Shown here piece by piece: positions 9,246-20,033 of a stretch of DNA of 64,000 nucleotides. Each line of letters opens with the position of its first letter. Position 1 is the stretch's first letter. The translations under genes were made by a program, and so were the position numbers. The notes beneath the pieces are model-generated. The model saw only the letters and a list, made by a program, of their open reading frames with translations. It was not told the origin of the DNA and searched no databases. This DNA comes from Cryptomeria japonica (Eukaryota > Streptophyta > Pinopsida > Cupressales > Cupressaceae). The DNA lies in assembly GCF_030272615.1 (NCBI RefSeq), contig NC_081408.1, positions 619,752,476 to 619,816,475 on the forward strand. The letters are read 5' to 3'.

Positions 9246-10660
9246 TGTTGGTATTTTGGGTTTGTTGACATTTTTCATAGAGATTACATTAATGATATGA
9301 TGTCAATTGAACTGGTAATGGTATTCATGTTATTGTTGATATTGTTGTTTTTGATATTGGCTAGTAACCAGTAAGAAGAGATTTTTGGAAGATGTTGTAA
9401 ATTGGTAGGTAAAGTTTGTGAGTTGAACCAATGAACCTGTGTAAAGGGTTGAAACTTTCTATGTAATGTAATCGGTAAACCCTATCAGTTATTAAACCCT
9501 AACCGATCAAGTTTGTTGGTTTATTATCTGATAAGCGGTAATGATGGAGTCACGTGTGATCATTGTATGAGGATATGTTCAAATTGTTTTGGCGCATTTT
9601 TTTTTTGTCTAGAGAAGGAGAAAAGTGGATTGCATCTAATGCACAACACGTGATGAGTTACAAAGTCTGATGAATCGGTGATCATGGAGCAGTTGGAATT
9701 TTCTTGAAGAATGTGAAGAGATTGTCATGATTTCTAATGGTCAAGATTGCACCGACCTGTTTGTAATCTCGATGATGAGAATTAGTTTTTTTTTGTGTTA
9801 CTGACCTAATTTATTTGTATTGAAATTCGATGAAGTTGTTTGTAAAAGTTGTTGGCAAGATTGATAGAAACCTATTAAGTGTGTAGTTGCCTAACTAGTG
9901 AATGGATCTGCACTTTGAGTGAAGGCAGACTGAAGCTTAGAAGGATCTGATCAAGAAAATGTAGTGCTACTCAGACAGATCAAGAAAACCTATTGTTTTC
10001 TAACAATTACAGCAAAAGCAAAATCCCTTAACCGGGTAAGCTCTAACAAGCTTGGCTACTCATTAAATCCTCTAACAAGGTGGTCCATTAGCTTGGATTC
10101 TTAAATCCTCCTATGACGTTACTTCTAGAAAGGGTATTGTGCTTTTCATCAAGGCATATTTGTAAATCCCTTAACTAAGTGATTCCTAATCAGAATTAGT
10201 TCTTAACAGGACTTATTGTAAAGATTTAATAGGCTTGGCTCCTAACAGGGCAAACTTTAGAAGAGTTCAGATAGCTATCCTTGTGAGTCTCATCTCACCA
10301 TGGTTTTTACCTATTTGGGTTTTCCATGTATAAACATTTGTGTCAAGTGGTGAATGTTTTTATGGTTGTTATCTTATTTATTGATTTGGTTAACTTATGA
10401 TAAGGCATGTTAAGTAGAAGCATTGAGAGATGAATATGTTGAGTTATGATTAAGCATTGTTGATGTTTACTGTTAAAGTTTTCATAACAGTTAAGCTAGT
10501 TGATGTCAAGTATTCTTATGAATATTGATCTTGACTAAGATATGTTTACTTTGTTTGAATGAGTTTGAGTTTGGGAACTTTGTATTAGGTTTTCAATATA
10601 CTGATTCACCTCCCCCCTCTCAGTATTCTACCAGATACTTATTCTTTCATCATACCATCA
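9246..10660 (+). repeat. 3' LTR of element C
   Basis: The LTR is 1415 bp, starts TGTTGGTATT and ends ATACCATCA. It aligns with the 5' LTR along its whole length with scattered substitutions, mostly transitions, plus small gaps: part of the TGTCATTGATGTCA word near the U3 start is deleted, and about 16 bases near 10470 are missing. Confidence 0.92.
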
Positions 10661-12340
10661 ATTTACATACCATGTCTTCTTTGTCTATCAATGCATAACC
10701 ATTAGGCTGCTCTATGTATACCTCTTCTTCCAATATCCCATTTAGAAATGCATACTTAAAATCCATTTGTTATACCCTGAACTTCTTTTGATTTGCAAAT
10801 GCAAGTAATGTTCTTACTACTTCTATTCTTATATACTAATCCTGCCTTATTGTGAGCTACAACACCATGTTCAATTAACTTGTTTCTGAACACCCATTTA
10901 GTACCTATGACATTTTTGTTTACTGATCGAGGTACCAGGGTCCAAGTGTTGTTTTTCTCAATCTGATCCAATTCTTCTTCCATTGCCTTAACCCAATGAT
11001 CATCACCAAATGCCTCCTTAGCACTTCTTGGTTCAAAGGTAGAGATCATGCAAGAGTTCTCTTTAACTCTTCTTCTAGTTAGTACTCTAGCATCCTTATC
11101 CCCAATAATCTGCTCAGGACTGTGATTCAGTCTCACATATCTAGGAATAACATGATCATTCTCTTTAGGTTCGGCTTCTTCATCATCTTCTGCTTCTGAA
11201 ATTATTTGTTCTTCTTGAACAAGTACATTAGGATTCACCTTACCGATTTCTAATTTAACTGTTTCAAGTTCCAAAAGCAAAATGCAAGGATCTTCATCCT
11301 TTCTCTCTGAACTAGTTCCTTCTGAAACTTTAGGACTTTCATCTACATGAACATCATCACTCTCAACAATTTTTTGAGTCTGGTTATTGAAACATTTGTA
11401 GGCCTTACTCTAGGTGGAATAGGCAATAAATATGCCTTCATCACTCTTTGCTTCAAACTTGCCAATGTAATCAACTCTTTTGATAAAACATTTACTACCA
11501 AAGATATTAAAATAACTAACATTAGGTGACCTTCCATACCAATCCTCATAAGGTGTCTTGTCCTTACCTTTTTTCACCAGAACTTGGTTTATTATGTAGA
11601 CCATTGTACTTACAACTTCTCTCCAAAATGTTTTCACCACACCTTCTTGTATCAACATAGTTCTAGCTGCTTCAACCACTGACCAGTTGTTTCTCTCTGC
11701 TATGGTATCCTTGGTGCAAAAAGCTACCGCTTGATACCATTCTCATCATAGTACTTAATGAACTCCTCAGAAGTGAAATCACCACCTTGATTTGTTCTCA
11801 GACATTTTATCTTTTTGCCACTCTCTTTCTCATTTAAGGCCTTGAATGCCTTGAATTTACCAAAAGCTTCATTCTTATCTTTCAAGAATGTGACCCACAT
11901 CATCCTTGAATAGTCATTAGTAAATATCATGAAATATCTATCACCTGAAATGCTTCTAGTTCTTATTGGTCCACATAGATCTGGATGAACCAAATCTAAC
12001 AAGTGCTCTGCTAAGAAAGACTTGCTCTTGAAAGTAGAAGAAGTCATCTTCCCTAACTAACATTTTTTACAAAGAGCATTAACTAGTTTGTCTATCTGAG
12101 GTACACCTCTTATTGTCTTAGACTTACTCACTTTACAATATTTTCAAAATTTATATGACAAAATCTTCTATGCCAAAGAAAACTATCATCTATCTTTGCA
12201 ATCAAACATCCACTAACTTTTGGATTAAGATGAATTAGAGTACCTCTGGCCTATTTATTGGTTGCAATCAATTTACCTTTGTTGTCAAAGATTTTGTACA
12301 TTTCATTTCTAAATTCCAGTGGGTATCCTTTGTCATTCAG
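10661..12340 (-). pseudogene. Element B integrase and reverse transcriptase N-terminal part
   Basis: The minus strand gives the integrase core (LVHPDLCGPIRTRS, FTNDYSRMMWVTF, CLRTNQGGDF), then MVEAARTMLIQ.. and the YEDWYGRSPNVSYF C-terminal region, then RT (HWVKAMEEELDQIEKNNTW, VIGTKWVFRNKL, then DKEDMVCK), where element C cuts it. Frames shift near 11280 and near 10850. The first integrase Asp lies in LVHPD, where C has LVHTD. Confidence 0.82.
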
Positions 12341-13594
12341 CTATGCTACACTCAAAAGATTATGCTTAAGACCTTTAACCCAATAAAAATTGTCAGGACT
12401 GCTCTTCCCATTAAGAGAAATAACTCTCTTACATTTAACCATACAAGGTGAGTCATTGCCAAATCTGACAACACCACCATCAAATTCCTTCAAGGAAATA
12501 AATTTGTTCCACTCACCAGTCATGTGATGTGAACAACCACTATCAATGAACCAATCATCAAAGTTATCCATCCTGGATACTAGAGCCTTTTGGTCAGATG
12601 TCTCTTCCTTAAGAGCCACAAACACAATATCTTCACTAGCATCATCATCAGATTCATCATCAGTAATACCACTGCCAATAGGTACAAGACAATCTCTCTT
12701 GCCTTTACCCTTATACTTCTTAAATTTGTCTCTCTTGTGTTCATTTTCACTATTAAGGAAATTAGCTTCTATATGACCAATCTTATTGCAAGCAAAATAG
12801 TTCAATGGTAGTTTATGTTTGTATTTACCAGTGCCTCTAGGCAGTCATTTTGCCAACAATGCTTCAAGCTCCACTAAACTATCTTCATCATCAACATCTC
12901 TGTTGGATCTAGATTCATAGCTATGGTCAATATCTATACTTCTTCTCACAGATTGGTTAGAGACAGAAGCTCTGAATGCATATTCTAATTTTTGTACACT
13001 ACCATCATAGCCATTTAGCTCAAAAGGAGCAAGTTTCCCAATAATAAAGTCAGGAGTTACCTTTGTCTTGTCAATGGATTTCAGCTCCTGAATAGCTACA
13101 ACTAGAATATTATAGACCGATAGTAGGGTTCTCAGTACCTTACTGACCACTATGGCATCTTCCACTTTCTCTCCTGCACTTTTTATTTCACCAACTATTT
13201 CTTTAATCCTTTGACCATACTGGTGGATATTTTTGCTTTCATACATTTTTATCTCATCAAAATTTCCTCTTAAACTCATGTCTTTAGAAATATTGACATG
13301 TTCATTACCATTATAAATATCTTCAAGTTTTTTCCACACTTTATATGCAGTTTCAAGACCATGAACATCTACATATTCAACATCAGACAAGGAACTGATA
13401 ATAGCCTCTAATGCTTGATGATTCTCTTGTTGTTCTTTCTTCTGATCATCAGTTGGAGTACCAGTAGGCATAATATATTGAGTTTCTACATTCTCCCAAT
13501 ACTAACTACCAAGACTTTTAATGTAAATATTCATTTTGTTGCTCCATATCCTATAGTTATCTTTGCTGAACTTAACACCTTCTTTCTCCATCAT
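12341..13594 (-). pseudogene. Element B Gag and protease
   Basis: From tandem ATGs at 13594 the minus strand encodes a UBN2-type Gag closely matching C's, with one stop near the N-terminus and a TGA (about 12843-12845) before LPRGTGKYK at exactly the codon where C has its TGA. After it come the degenerate knuckle YFACNKIGHIEANF, an acidic stretch and the protease site WFIDSGCSHHMTG. O has an Arg codon at the equivalent position of the shared TGA. Confidence 0.85.
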
Positions 13595-13652
13595 GATCTA
13601 CAAGATATTTTCCTCAAGTTGTTAGGCTTTTAGGTTAAAGAGGACCTGAGAT

Positions 13653-13666
13653 GCTCTGATACCAAT
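13653..13666 (-). other. Primer-binding site of element B
   Basis: Plus-strand GCTCTGATACCAAT is the reverse complement of ATTGGTATCAGAGC, an exact initiator tRNA-Met site, adjoining the 5' LTR stub. Confidence 0.88.
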
Positions 13667-13715
13667 TGATGATATGATGAAAGAATAAGGATCTAGTATA
13701 ATACTGGGAGGGGTG
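13667..13715 (-). repeat. Stub of element B 5' LTR
   Basis: About 49 bases match the U5 end of the B/C/D LTR family (TGATGATATGATGAAAG through the GGGAGGGG run). The remaining roughly 1.39 kb of LTR is absent and A's RT begins right after. A second primer-like word (TGATACCAATT) sits at the breakpoint, 13716-13726. Confidence 0.7.
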
Positions 13716-14009
13716 TGATACCAATTGGTTTCAGTAAAGGTAATGTTGATAGTAACTTATAGTACAAGATTGAACATGATGACATATTGATTATTGAAGT
13801 CTTTGTGGATGATATCTTTTTTGGAGGAAAAGAAGGTTTTTTCATGAAATCTTCTAATGATATGAAGAATGAATTTGAAATGTCTATGATTGGTGAGATG
13901 AAATTTTTCTTAGGATTGCAGATTACTCAGACTGATAAAGTCATTTTCATTTGTCAAACTAAGTATGTGAAGGATTTACTTAAGAAATTTGGACTTGATA
14001 ATTGTAAAC
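13716..14009 (+). pseudogene. Element A reverse transcriptase, second fragment
   Basis: The translation GFSKGNVDSNL, stop, YKIEHDDILIIEVFVDDIFF contains the FVDD catalytic box, followed by the FEMSMIGEMKFFLGLQI and VIFICQTKYV motifs of copia RT. It continues the fragment ending at 1326 and breaks off at DNCK, where solo LTR D is inserted. The protein resumes at about 15461. Confidence 0.85.
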
Positions 14010-15453
14010 TAATGATATGATGACAGAATAAGGATTTGGTAGAATACTGAGAGGGGGGGGGGGGTGAGTCAGTATACTCAAAAACTAATACAAACTCCCA
14101 AACCCAAAATAAACTTATCAACAAAATAGTTATGCCAAGATAATGTCTCAAAGATTACCAATATCAACTGGTTTGACTGTTATGACAACTTAACAATAAA
14201 CAACTTCAATATTGTAAACATCAACAATCCTGAATCAAATATCAACATATTCATCTCTCAATGCTTCCAGTTACCATGCCTTATCAGAATAATTAAGTAG
14301 TTAAACAAATCAACAAATAAGATCATAACCACAAAAGAATTCACCAATTGACAAAATCATTTATATGTGGAAAACCCAAATAGGTAAAAACCACAGTGAG
14401 ATGAGACTCACAAGGATAGCTATCTGAACTCTTTTGAAGTTTGCCCTATTAGGAGCCAAGCCTGTTAAATCTTTACAATAAGTCTTGTTAAGAACTGATT
14501 CTGTTAGGAATCACCTGGTTAAGGGATTTACAAATATGCCTTGATGAAAAGCACAATACCCTATTAGGAGTAACCTCGCTAGAGGGTTTGAGAATCCAAA
14601 CTAATGGACCACCTTGTTAGAGGATTTAGAATGTAACCAAGCTTGTTAGAGCTTAACTGGTTAGGGGATTTTGATTCCTATTGAAATTGTTATAAAATAA
14701 TAGGTTTTCTTGATCTATCTGAATAGGACTACATCTTCTTGATCAGATCCTTCTTAAGCTTCAATCTGGCTTTACATAAACTGCAGATCCATCCACTGGT
14801 TTGGTAACCACACACTCAACTAATTTCTGCCAATTTTGCCAACTCTTTTACAAACAACTTCATCGACCTTAAATACAAATCAACTAGGTCAAAGAACACA
14901 ATAAAAAACTAATTCTCATCATTGAGATTACAAACAAGTTAGTACAATCTTGACCATTAGAAATCATAACAATCTCTTCACATTAATCAAGAAAATTCCA
15001 ACCGCTCCATGATCACCGCTTCATCGGACTTGTAACTCATCACGCACTATGCATTTGATGCAATCCACTTTTCTCCTTTCCAAGACAATCCAACACGCCA
15101 AATCAATCTAAACTTATCCTCATACAATGACCACACATGTCTCCATCATTACCGCCCAATATAAACCAACAAACTTGATCGGTTGGGGTTTAACAAAAGA
15201 ACAAGTGGCAGGGTTTATCGGTTACATAACATATAAATGCTTAACCTTATACACCGGTTCAACTTACAAACTACCATATATCGGTTTACAACATCTTCCA
15301 TAAAGTTTATCATACTGCTTACAATACAATAGCAGTAACAACAATAACATCAACAATATCATGAATACCATTCATCAGTTCAATTGACATCAATGACAAC
15401 ATATCATTAATGCAATCTATATGCAAAATGCCAACAATCTAAAAATGCCAACA
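14010..15453 (-). repeat. Solo LTR D (B/C family)
   Basis: A single 1444-bp LTR with no internal region, in the same family as C's LTRs but reversed. It ends TGCCAACA at 15453 and its other terminus has mutated from TG to TA. Flanks TAAAC (14005-14009) and TAAAA (15454-15458) are a 5-bp target duplication with one change. A solo LTR forms by unequal recombination between the two LTRs of one element. Palindrome and TATA-like box are at about 14360-14400 on the minus strand. Confidence 0.9.
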
Positions 15454-16201
15454 TAAAAATGTCAGTACTCTTATGATAACCGATTTCAAATTGTCAAAGG
15501 ATGATGAATCACCTAAAGTGAATCTGAGTAGATACAAATCAATGATTAGTGGTTTGATGTACCTAACTCAAATAGGACCTTATATAATGAATGTTGTTTG
15601 TATTGCTTCTAGATTTCAGGCAGATCCTAGAGAAACTCATGATATTGTTGTCAAGAGGGTATTTAGATATTTGGCAGGGTCAACAGACTTTGGGTTATGG
15701 TATCTAAAGAATGACAACTTCACATTATGTGCATATACAGATTTTTATTGGGCAGGAGATGTGGATGACTGGAAGAGCACTACTGGCGGTGCATTCTTTC
15801 TTGGAAGAAGTTGGTTTCATGGCTTAGTAAGAAACAATCATGCACTTCATTGTCTATTGCTGAAGCAGAATATGTTGCAGTTGCTACTAGTTGTACTAAG
15901 ATTCTATGGATGAAACAAATGTTAAAGGATATAAGAGTAAGTTATAATGAGCCTATTTTTATTCACTATTATAATAATGATGCTATTGATATGTCAAATA
16001 ATCCGGTATTTCATTCAAATCAAAACACATTTCTATAACGTATAATTTCTTGAAAGAAAAGGTTGAAGCAAGGGAAGTAAGATTGGTTTATGTGTCTACT
16101 AAGGAATAAATTGCAGATGTTCTAATGAAATCATTGCCTAAAAACACTTTTGAATATCTCAAAGATCAGTTGGGGGTTACCAACCCTTCGAAAGAGACTT
16201 A
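15454..16201 (+). pseudogene. Element A RT C-terminus and RNase H
   Basis: After D the protein resumes with ITDFKLSKDDES, then the connection domain, RNase H motifs YTDFYWAGDVDDWKST and AEAEYVAVATSC, and the end FEYLKDQLGV. The motif CDN has become YYNND, and frames shift near 15815 and 16040. The first RNase H Asp (YTD) and AEAEY are kept. Confidence 0.83.
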
Positions 16202-16475
16202 GAGATGCAGAGATACATCAATCTGGTGATCTTATCAGACATACTTTTATGATCTAGGTTGATGAAGATGATGCTACTACTCAGAGGGTGTAGTCATCTA
16301 TTTGGTTATTTAGTCTTGGTTTAGTATCCATCCTTTGTTAATAATGTCAAAGATGGAGAAGGTCTTCATGTGAAAACTGCTAGATCTTTTGATGGTGTTT
16401 TGGAGATTGTTGGCTTTCCTTGGCACTTGGATATTTTTTGCATTTAGTGTTTCCATCAATGCCAAAGGAGGAGAT
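16202..16475 (+). other. Element A 3' non-coding region and polypurine tract
   Basis: No coding sequence is seen. The region ends with TTCCATCAATGCCAAA (16451-16466) and the polypurine tract AAAGGAGGAGAT, directly before the 3' LTR. An imperfect extra purine tract (AAAGATGGAGAAGG) is at about 16350, preceded by AATAATGTC. Confidence 0.65.
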
Positions 16476-17693
16476 TTTTGGCAATATACTATATTTGTTT
16501 AAGTGTTGTCATTGATGTCAACACTATATCCCAGTTAGAGACTATCTCGGTTAGTCTTGGTGATCTTCTTGGTTTTGGCTGTGTTTCTTATCCGATATGA
16601 TTAGACCTTTGAAATCAGTTTTGGATGCTTATTCTAATGGTTACATGCTTTGTATATTCTAGTGGTTTCATACATTGGTTATCTATTTTTTTATTTTCCT
16701 TTAACAACTTGTTCTTTCTTTTTTCAGCTATCTTTTCGCTTTACCGACTTCTGGCATTCCCGGGTAGCTTTACTGGTATGCTATTTTGGTGACTTGGTCA
16801 GTGGATTTTGGGTTTGGCTTATGGAATTAGTTTCTATCATGCTATTGGTACTTTTTGATCATATCCTGAGCATTTGGTGACTTAACATTGGATAGTGTGC
16901 CGTTATGGCTATCCTATGTGGATCAGATTAAACTTTCCCTGAGGGTTTCTACCGGCAAGTGAAGCGTGTTGGATTTAGGTCTTAGCAGAATCCCTAATGG
17001 ATATAATTGTTTGGATACTTGATTTAGATCCATGCTATGTAATGTAAATCATAATATTGGTCTGGTGATATCATGTGATGTAATTTTTATAATTATGGGT
17101 TAATGGGTTTAGGGTTTAGCTGACCTTGTCAATAAGTTTGATGATCTGTATTTATAGGTGACTTGTTCATGTAATTTGTATGCAGTGGTTGTGGTTGGTT
17201 AAGTATGCACTATTAGAGAAATGATTATGTGCAAATAAATTCATATCATTCAGGAGAAGGTTGGAAAGGTTTTGTAGAGCACACATTAGTTCTTAATCGG
17301 AACTGTATCAGGCATTGGTAGATGCTACTTTCACAATTCATTTCTTTTCGGATTGTAGTCCGATATTTATGTAAGTCAGTGAGACTTCCCTTTGTGATGA
17401 GGAGTGCACTCTAGGTTGTTGGCCTTTTGACATCTACAGACCCCATTGTAATTATTCATAATACTCTTGCAGAGTATTGAGCTGATTGTGGGTAGGGTTT
17501 CCCACTGTGGATTTTCCCTTTCCTTGTTTTCTAGGTTAAAATATTGGTGTTATGTGTGTTGTTCTTTCATGATATATCTTTCATTGTGTTGTGCTCTGGT
17601 ATAAGGTTTATAATTGAAATAATTGTTGTTATTGTTAGTAAACTGATTCACCCCCCCTCACTCTGAGTTTACTATGGGTATCAGTTCATTCCA
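16476..17693 (+). repeat. 3' LTR of element A
   Basis: About 1218 bp. The initial TGTTGG has decayed to TTTTGG; the end is ..CAGTTCATTCCA. The word TTGTCATTGATGTCAA is at 16506-16521, a degenerate GTGG/TTTTCCC promoter motif near 17500, and a pyrimidine run at 17651-17660. Its last 150 bases match 878-1025. Confidence 0.82.
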
Positions 17694-18899
17694 ATAGAAA
17701 GTACATATAACACGAATTAGTTGTATGAGAAATAATATCAACTATAAAAATGTGTCACTTGATTATGGTCGCACCATAAAATGTATTTCTTAAGCCGATG
17801 ATCACGTCAACATGATTCATGTTAACGGACCTGACACCCAATGCGCAATAACTACTAGGAGGGCTTGCATGCCAGTCCTTGGAGCCCCTACATCAAATGT
17901 CACCCCTGTAGTGTCAGTAGCTAAATAGTATAACATCCTCGAGCATTTAGGGAAAACTCCTACATAGATTTCCATCCTGGATTTGCTAAAAACCTCACCT
18001 ACCCATCAAGGGATTCTCATGCGTACATTGTAAGAAGTTCATGTTCCAAGATATGGTAGCCCATTTGTCCTCCACATATCACCTTAGCTTCACATAGTGT
18101 AATGCTATGGTCCTAGATCCTGATCATATCCGCCCCTTAAACATTGAGGTTATCGTGAAATGACATAAAGTGAAGCGAGTTCTGATTGATAATGGTTCTA
18201 CCCTAAACCTCTATACATTAAAATTTATTATGCAAGTGGGGTACACTGTCATGGATATGCATAATCAATCCATCACCATCAAGGATTATGATAACGCTAA
18301 GTGAAGTTCAGTAGGGATGATCAATCTCCCAATCTAGGTAGACCTAGTAACACAAAGTACATTGTACCATGTCATAGATCTTGAGCTAACATTTAACATC
18401 CTCCTTGGTAGCCCATGGATTCATGCCATACAGGTCATCCCTTCCATTTATCACCAATGCCTCAAATTTCTAATTCAAGGATGCGAGATCACTATCCACG
18501 ACGACGGTCAACCCTTTGAGTACTGCCATACACTTGAGGCTTCATCCCCATATTCCCATCACTGCCGAGGAATTGACTGTGGAACCACATCTTCTACTTC
18601 ATCATCCTCATATGTTGACCCTTACATCATATTAGCCACTACGAAAGACAAAACTTCTATCTCTTCTTCCTTTTCCCAACTCAAGATCAATGATGCTAGT
18701 TGTGATGAATATGCCCTTTAAGGAACATTCATAGTAGGTGCTTTGCCTCTAGATCCTCATGCTCATAGAAGACATAGTAGTGAACAAAAAAAGAAAGAAC
18801 CTGTAGTTTGATAGTATGGCTCTACCTCATTCCAAGCTCAAGGAGATATTAACCACGAGGTCATAGAAGGTGACATCAATCAATGGCTCTACATGGATG
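17694..18899 (+). pseudogene. Element G Gag end and aspartic protease
   Basis: Near 17930 the frame YNILEHLGKTPT, stop, ISILDLLK is the conserved Tat-type segment before the protease. The protease carries VLIDNGSTLNLY (about 18179-18214) and later FNILLGSPWIHAIQ..PSIYHQCLKF, the usual C-terminal half. Stops and frame changes occur, for example at 18303, 18334 and 18721. The segment ends at ..QWLYMD, where element H is inserted; it continues as APIDNDTR at 42014. Confidence 0.8.
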
Positions 18900-19834
18900 T
18901 GTTGGAATCAGGTATCACTGAGAGCGGGGGTGAATCAGTGATCTATGAGTTGATATATTTTATGACTTAACATTAAACCATCGGAAGCATAAACATGAGA
19001 TTGAAATGCAAAAATACAAAGTAACCAACCACAAAATCATAACACTGTGATTTTTACGTGGAAATCCAAATGGAAAAAACCATGGTGGGATTTGAACCCA
19101 CAATATTATACCACTATGGCCAGTAGAAAAAAAAAATTATAAAAAAGGGAATGAACTGTATTCAAGCACACTACTCAGAGCTTACAACTCATTTACAATA
19201 GGGGCTACAATCCTAGAAGGCTCACTACCTTACTAATTAAATACAATGATGAATTACAACAAATGAACTCTAAAATAGCATCTACAATGCCTCGATGAGT
19301 TCCAGTTAAGTACCAAATACACTGATTGTATCAACTCTATCGTTCTACTCTATTTTATGTCTCAGTCATTGATGCATAAGTGAAAGTGTTCTAAAAAGGA
19401 TTCTCGATCACCACTCAATCACATACAATCATACCATATATCAAAAAGATCTTCTGCACTGGTCTTATATATCCGCAATCACAAAATAGATCGTTCACGA
19501 GGTCAACCTACTAATGTAATGTGTAGTCTTATGTCAGCTTGACTGGATAACCAAAGATGAATGCAGATCACCAAATTGATGATAGAATGTCATCTCTATG
19601 TTGGCTCAATCACCCATAGACAATTCATAACACTGCAATAACTAGAAAGCTTCCAGACCAAAACTACTTTGTTCATCCTGAAATACCGGTTAACTGGTTA
19701 CCGATTGACATCCGCTTCTAGATATTAGAATCCACTATTACTAGATGGGAATCTCATGAACATATGTCATCAATGACAACCCTAAACCTTTAATCAAGCA
19801 ACATAAGATAACAAATGAGTGTTAATTGCCAACA
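18900..19834 (-). repeat. 3' LTR of element H
   Basis: 935 bp, terminated by TGTTGGAATC and TTGCCAACA on the plus strand. The segment 19584-19834 matches 41766-42013, the only surviving part of the other LTR. The word TGTCATCAATGACAAC (19765-19780) lies near the U3 end, and a GTGGAAATCC/GGAAAAAACC palindrome is near 19059-19088. Confidence 0.88.
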
Positions 19835-20033
19835 ATCTCCCCCTTTGGCATTGATGGCAACACTCATGAAAAACAGTTGTGTTGAAAACTTGTACACTAG
19901 ATGAAAAGAATTTCTAAGGCTCTCATTTAGACAAAGAATTTGGAAACCTATAATTACACTCTTCTATTTTAATTTTTTCACCTTTACTCTCCCCCTTTGG
20001 AAATAATTCCAAATATGGAGTGTTGTCCAAAAC
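19835..20033 (-). other. Element H polypurine tracts and 3' non-coding end
   Basis: Plus-strand ATCTCCCCCTTTGGC (19835-19849) is the minus-strand polypurine tract, preceded by the word at 19845-19860. A second tract, CTCTCCCCCTTTGGAA, is at 19987-20002. No coding sequence is seen between the ORF2 stop and the tract. Confidence 0.75.

Larger units (their letters stand above)
3432..10660 (+). mobile_element. Element C: near full-length Ty1/copia (SIRE-like) retrotransposon
   Basis: Two direct LTRs (3432-4869 and 9246-10660) bracket primer site, gag, protease, integrase, RT, RNase H and polypurine tract in the copia order. The insertion splits B's RT between VCK and LHKSLYGL. The 5-bp target duplication has decayed to GTTTG (3427-3431) and ATTTA (10661-10665); the rejoined target would read GTTTA. 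C carries stops, frameshifts and an RNase H deletion and cannot be autonomous now. Confidence 0.92.
1327..13715 (-). mobile_element. Element B: degenerate Ty1/copia (SIRE-like) retrotransposon, split by element C
   Basis: Read on the minus strand, B runs from a 49-bp stub of its 5' LTR (13667-13715) through primer site, gag, protease, integrase and RT to 10661. Element C interrupts it, and it resumes at 3431 with the rest of RT, RNase H, a 3' non-coding region, a polypurine tract and a truncated 3' LTR (1327-1925). It interrupts A's RT. Both LTRs lack their outer parts although A's flanks look complete. The reading frames carry several stops and frameshifts. B and C are close relatives: same LTR family and same gag/pol. 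Confidence 0.85.
878..17693 (+). mobile_element. Element A: degenerate Ty1/copia (SIRE-like) LTR retrotransposon, carrying nested insertions
   Basis: A consists of a partial 5' LTR (878-1025), a primer site (1031-1043), three pieces of reverse transcriptase/RNase H (1114-1326, 13716-14009, 15454-16201), a polypurine tract and a 3' LTR (16476-17693). Only about 70 bases separate primer site and RT, so gag, protease, integrase and the RT N-terminus are deleted. Element B (itself holding C) and solo LTR D split the RT. The RT pieces continue one another in the family order. A's right end abuts gypsy element G, so A may be inserted in G, but A's left flank and target duplication cannot be seen. 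Confidence 0.8.

Noticed and set aside
18362-18721. Independent small gene of 119 codons
   Set aside because: It is the C-terminal part of G's protease (ILLGSPWIHA), not a separate gene.
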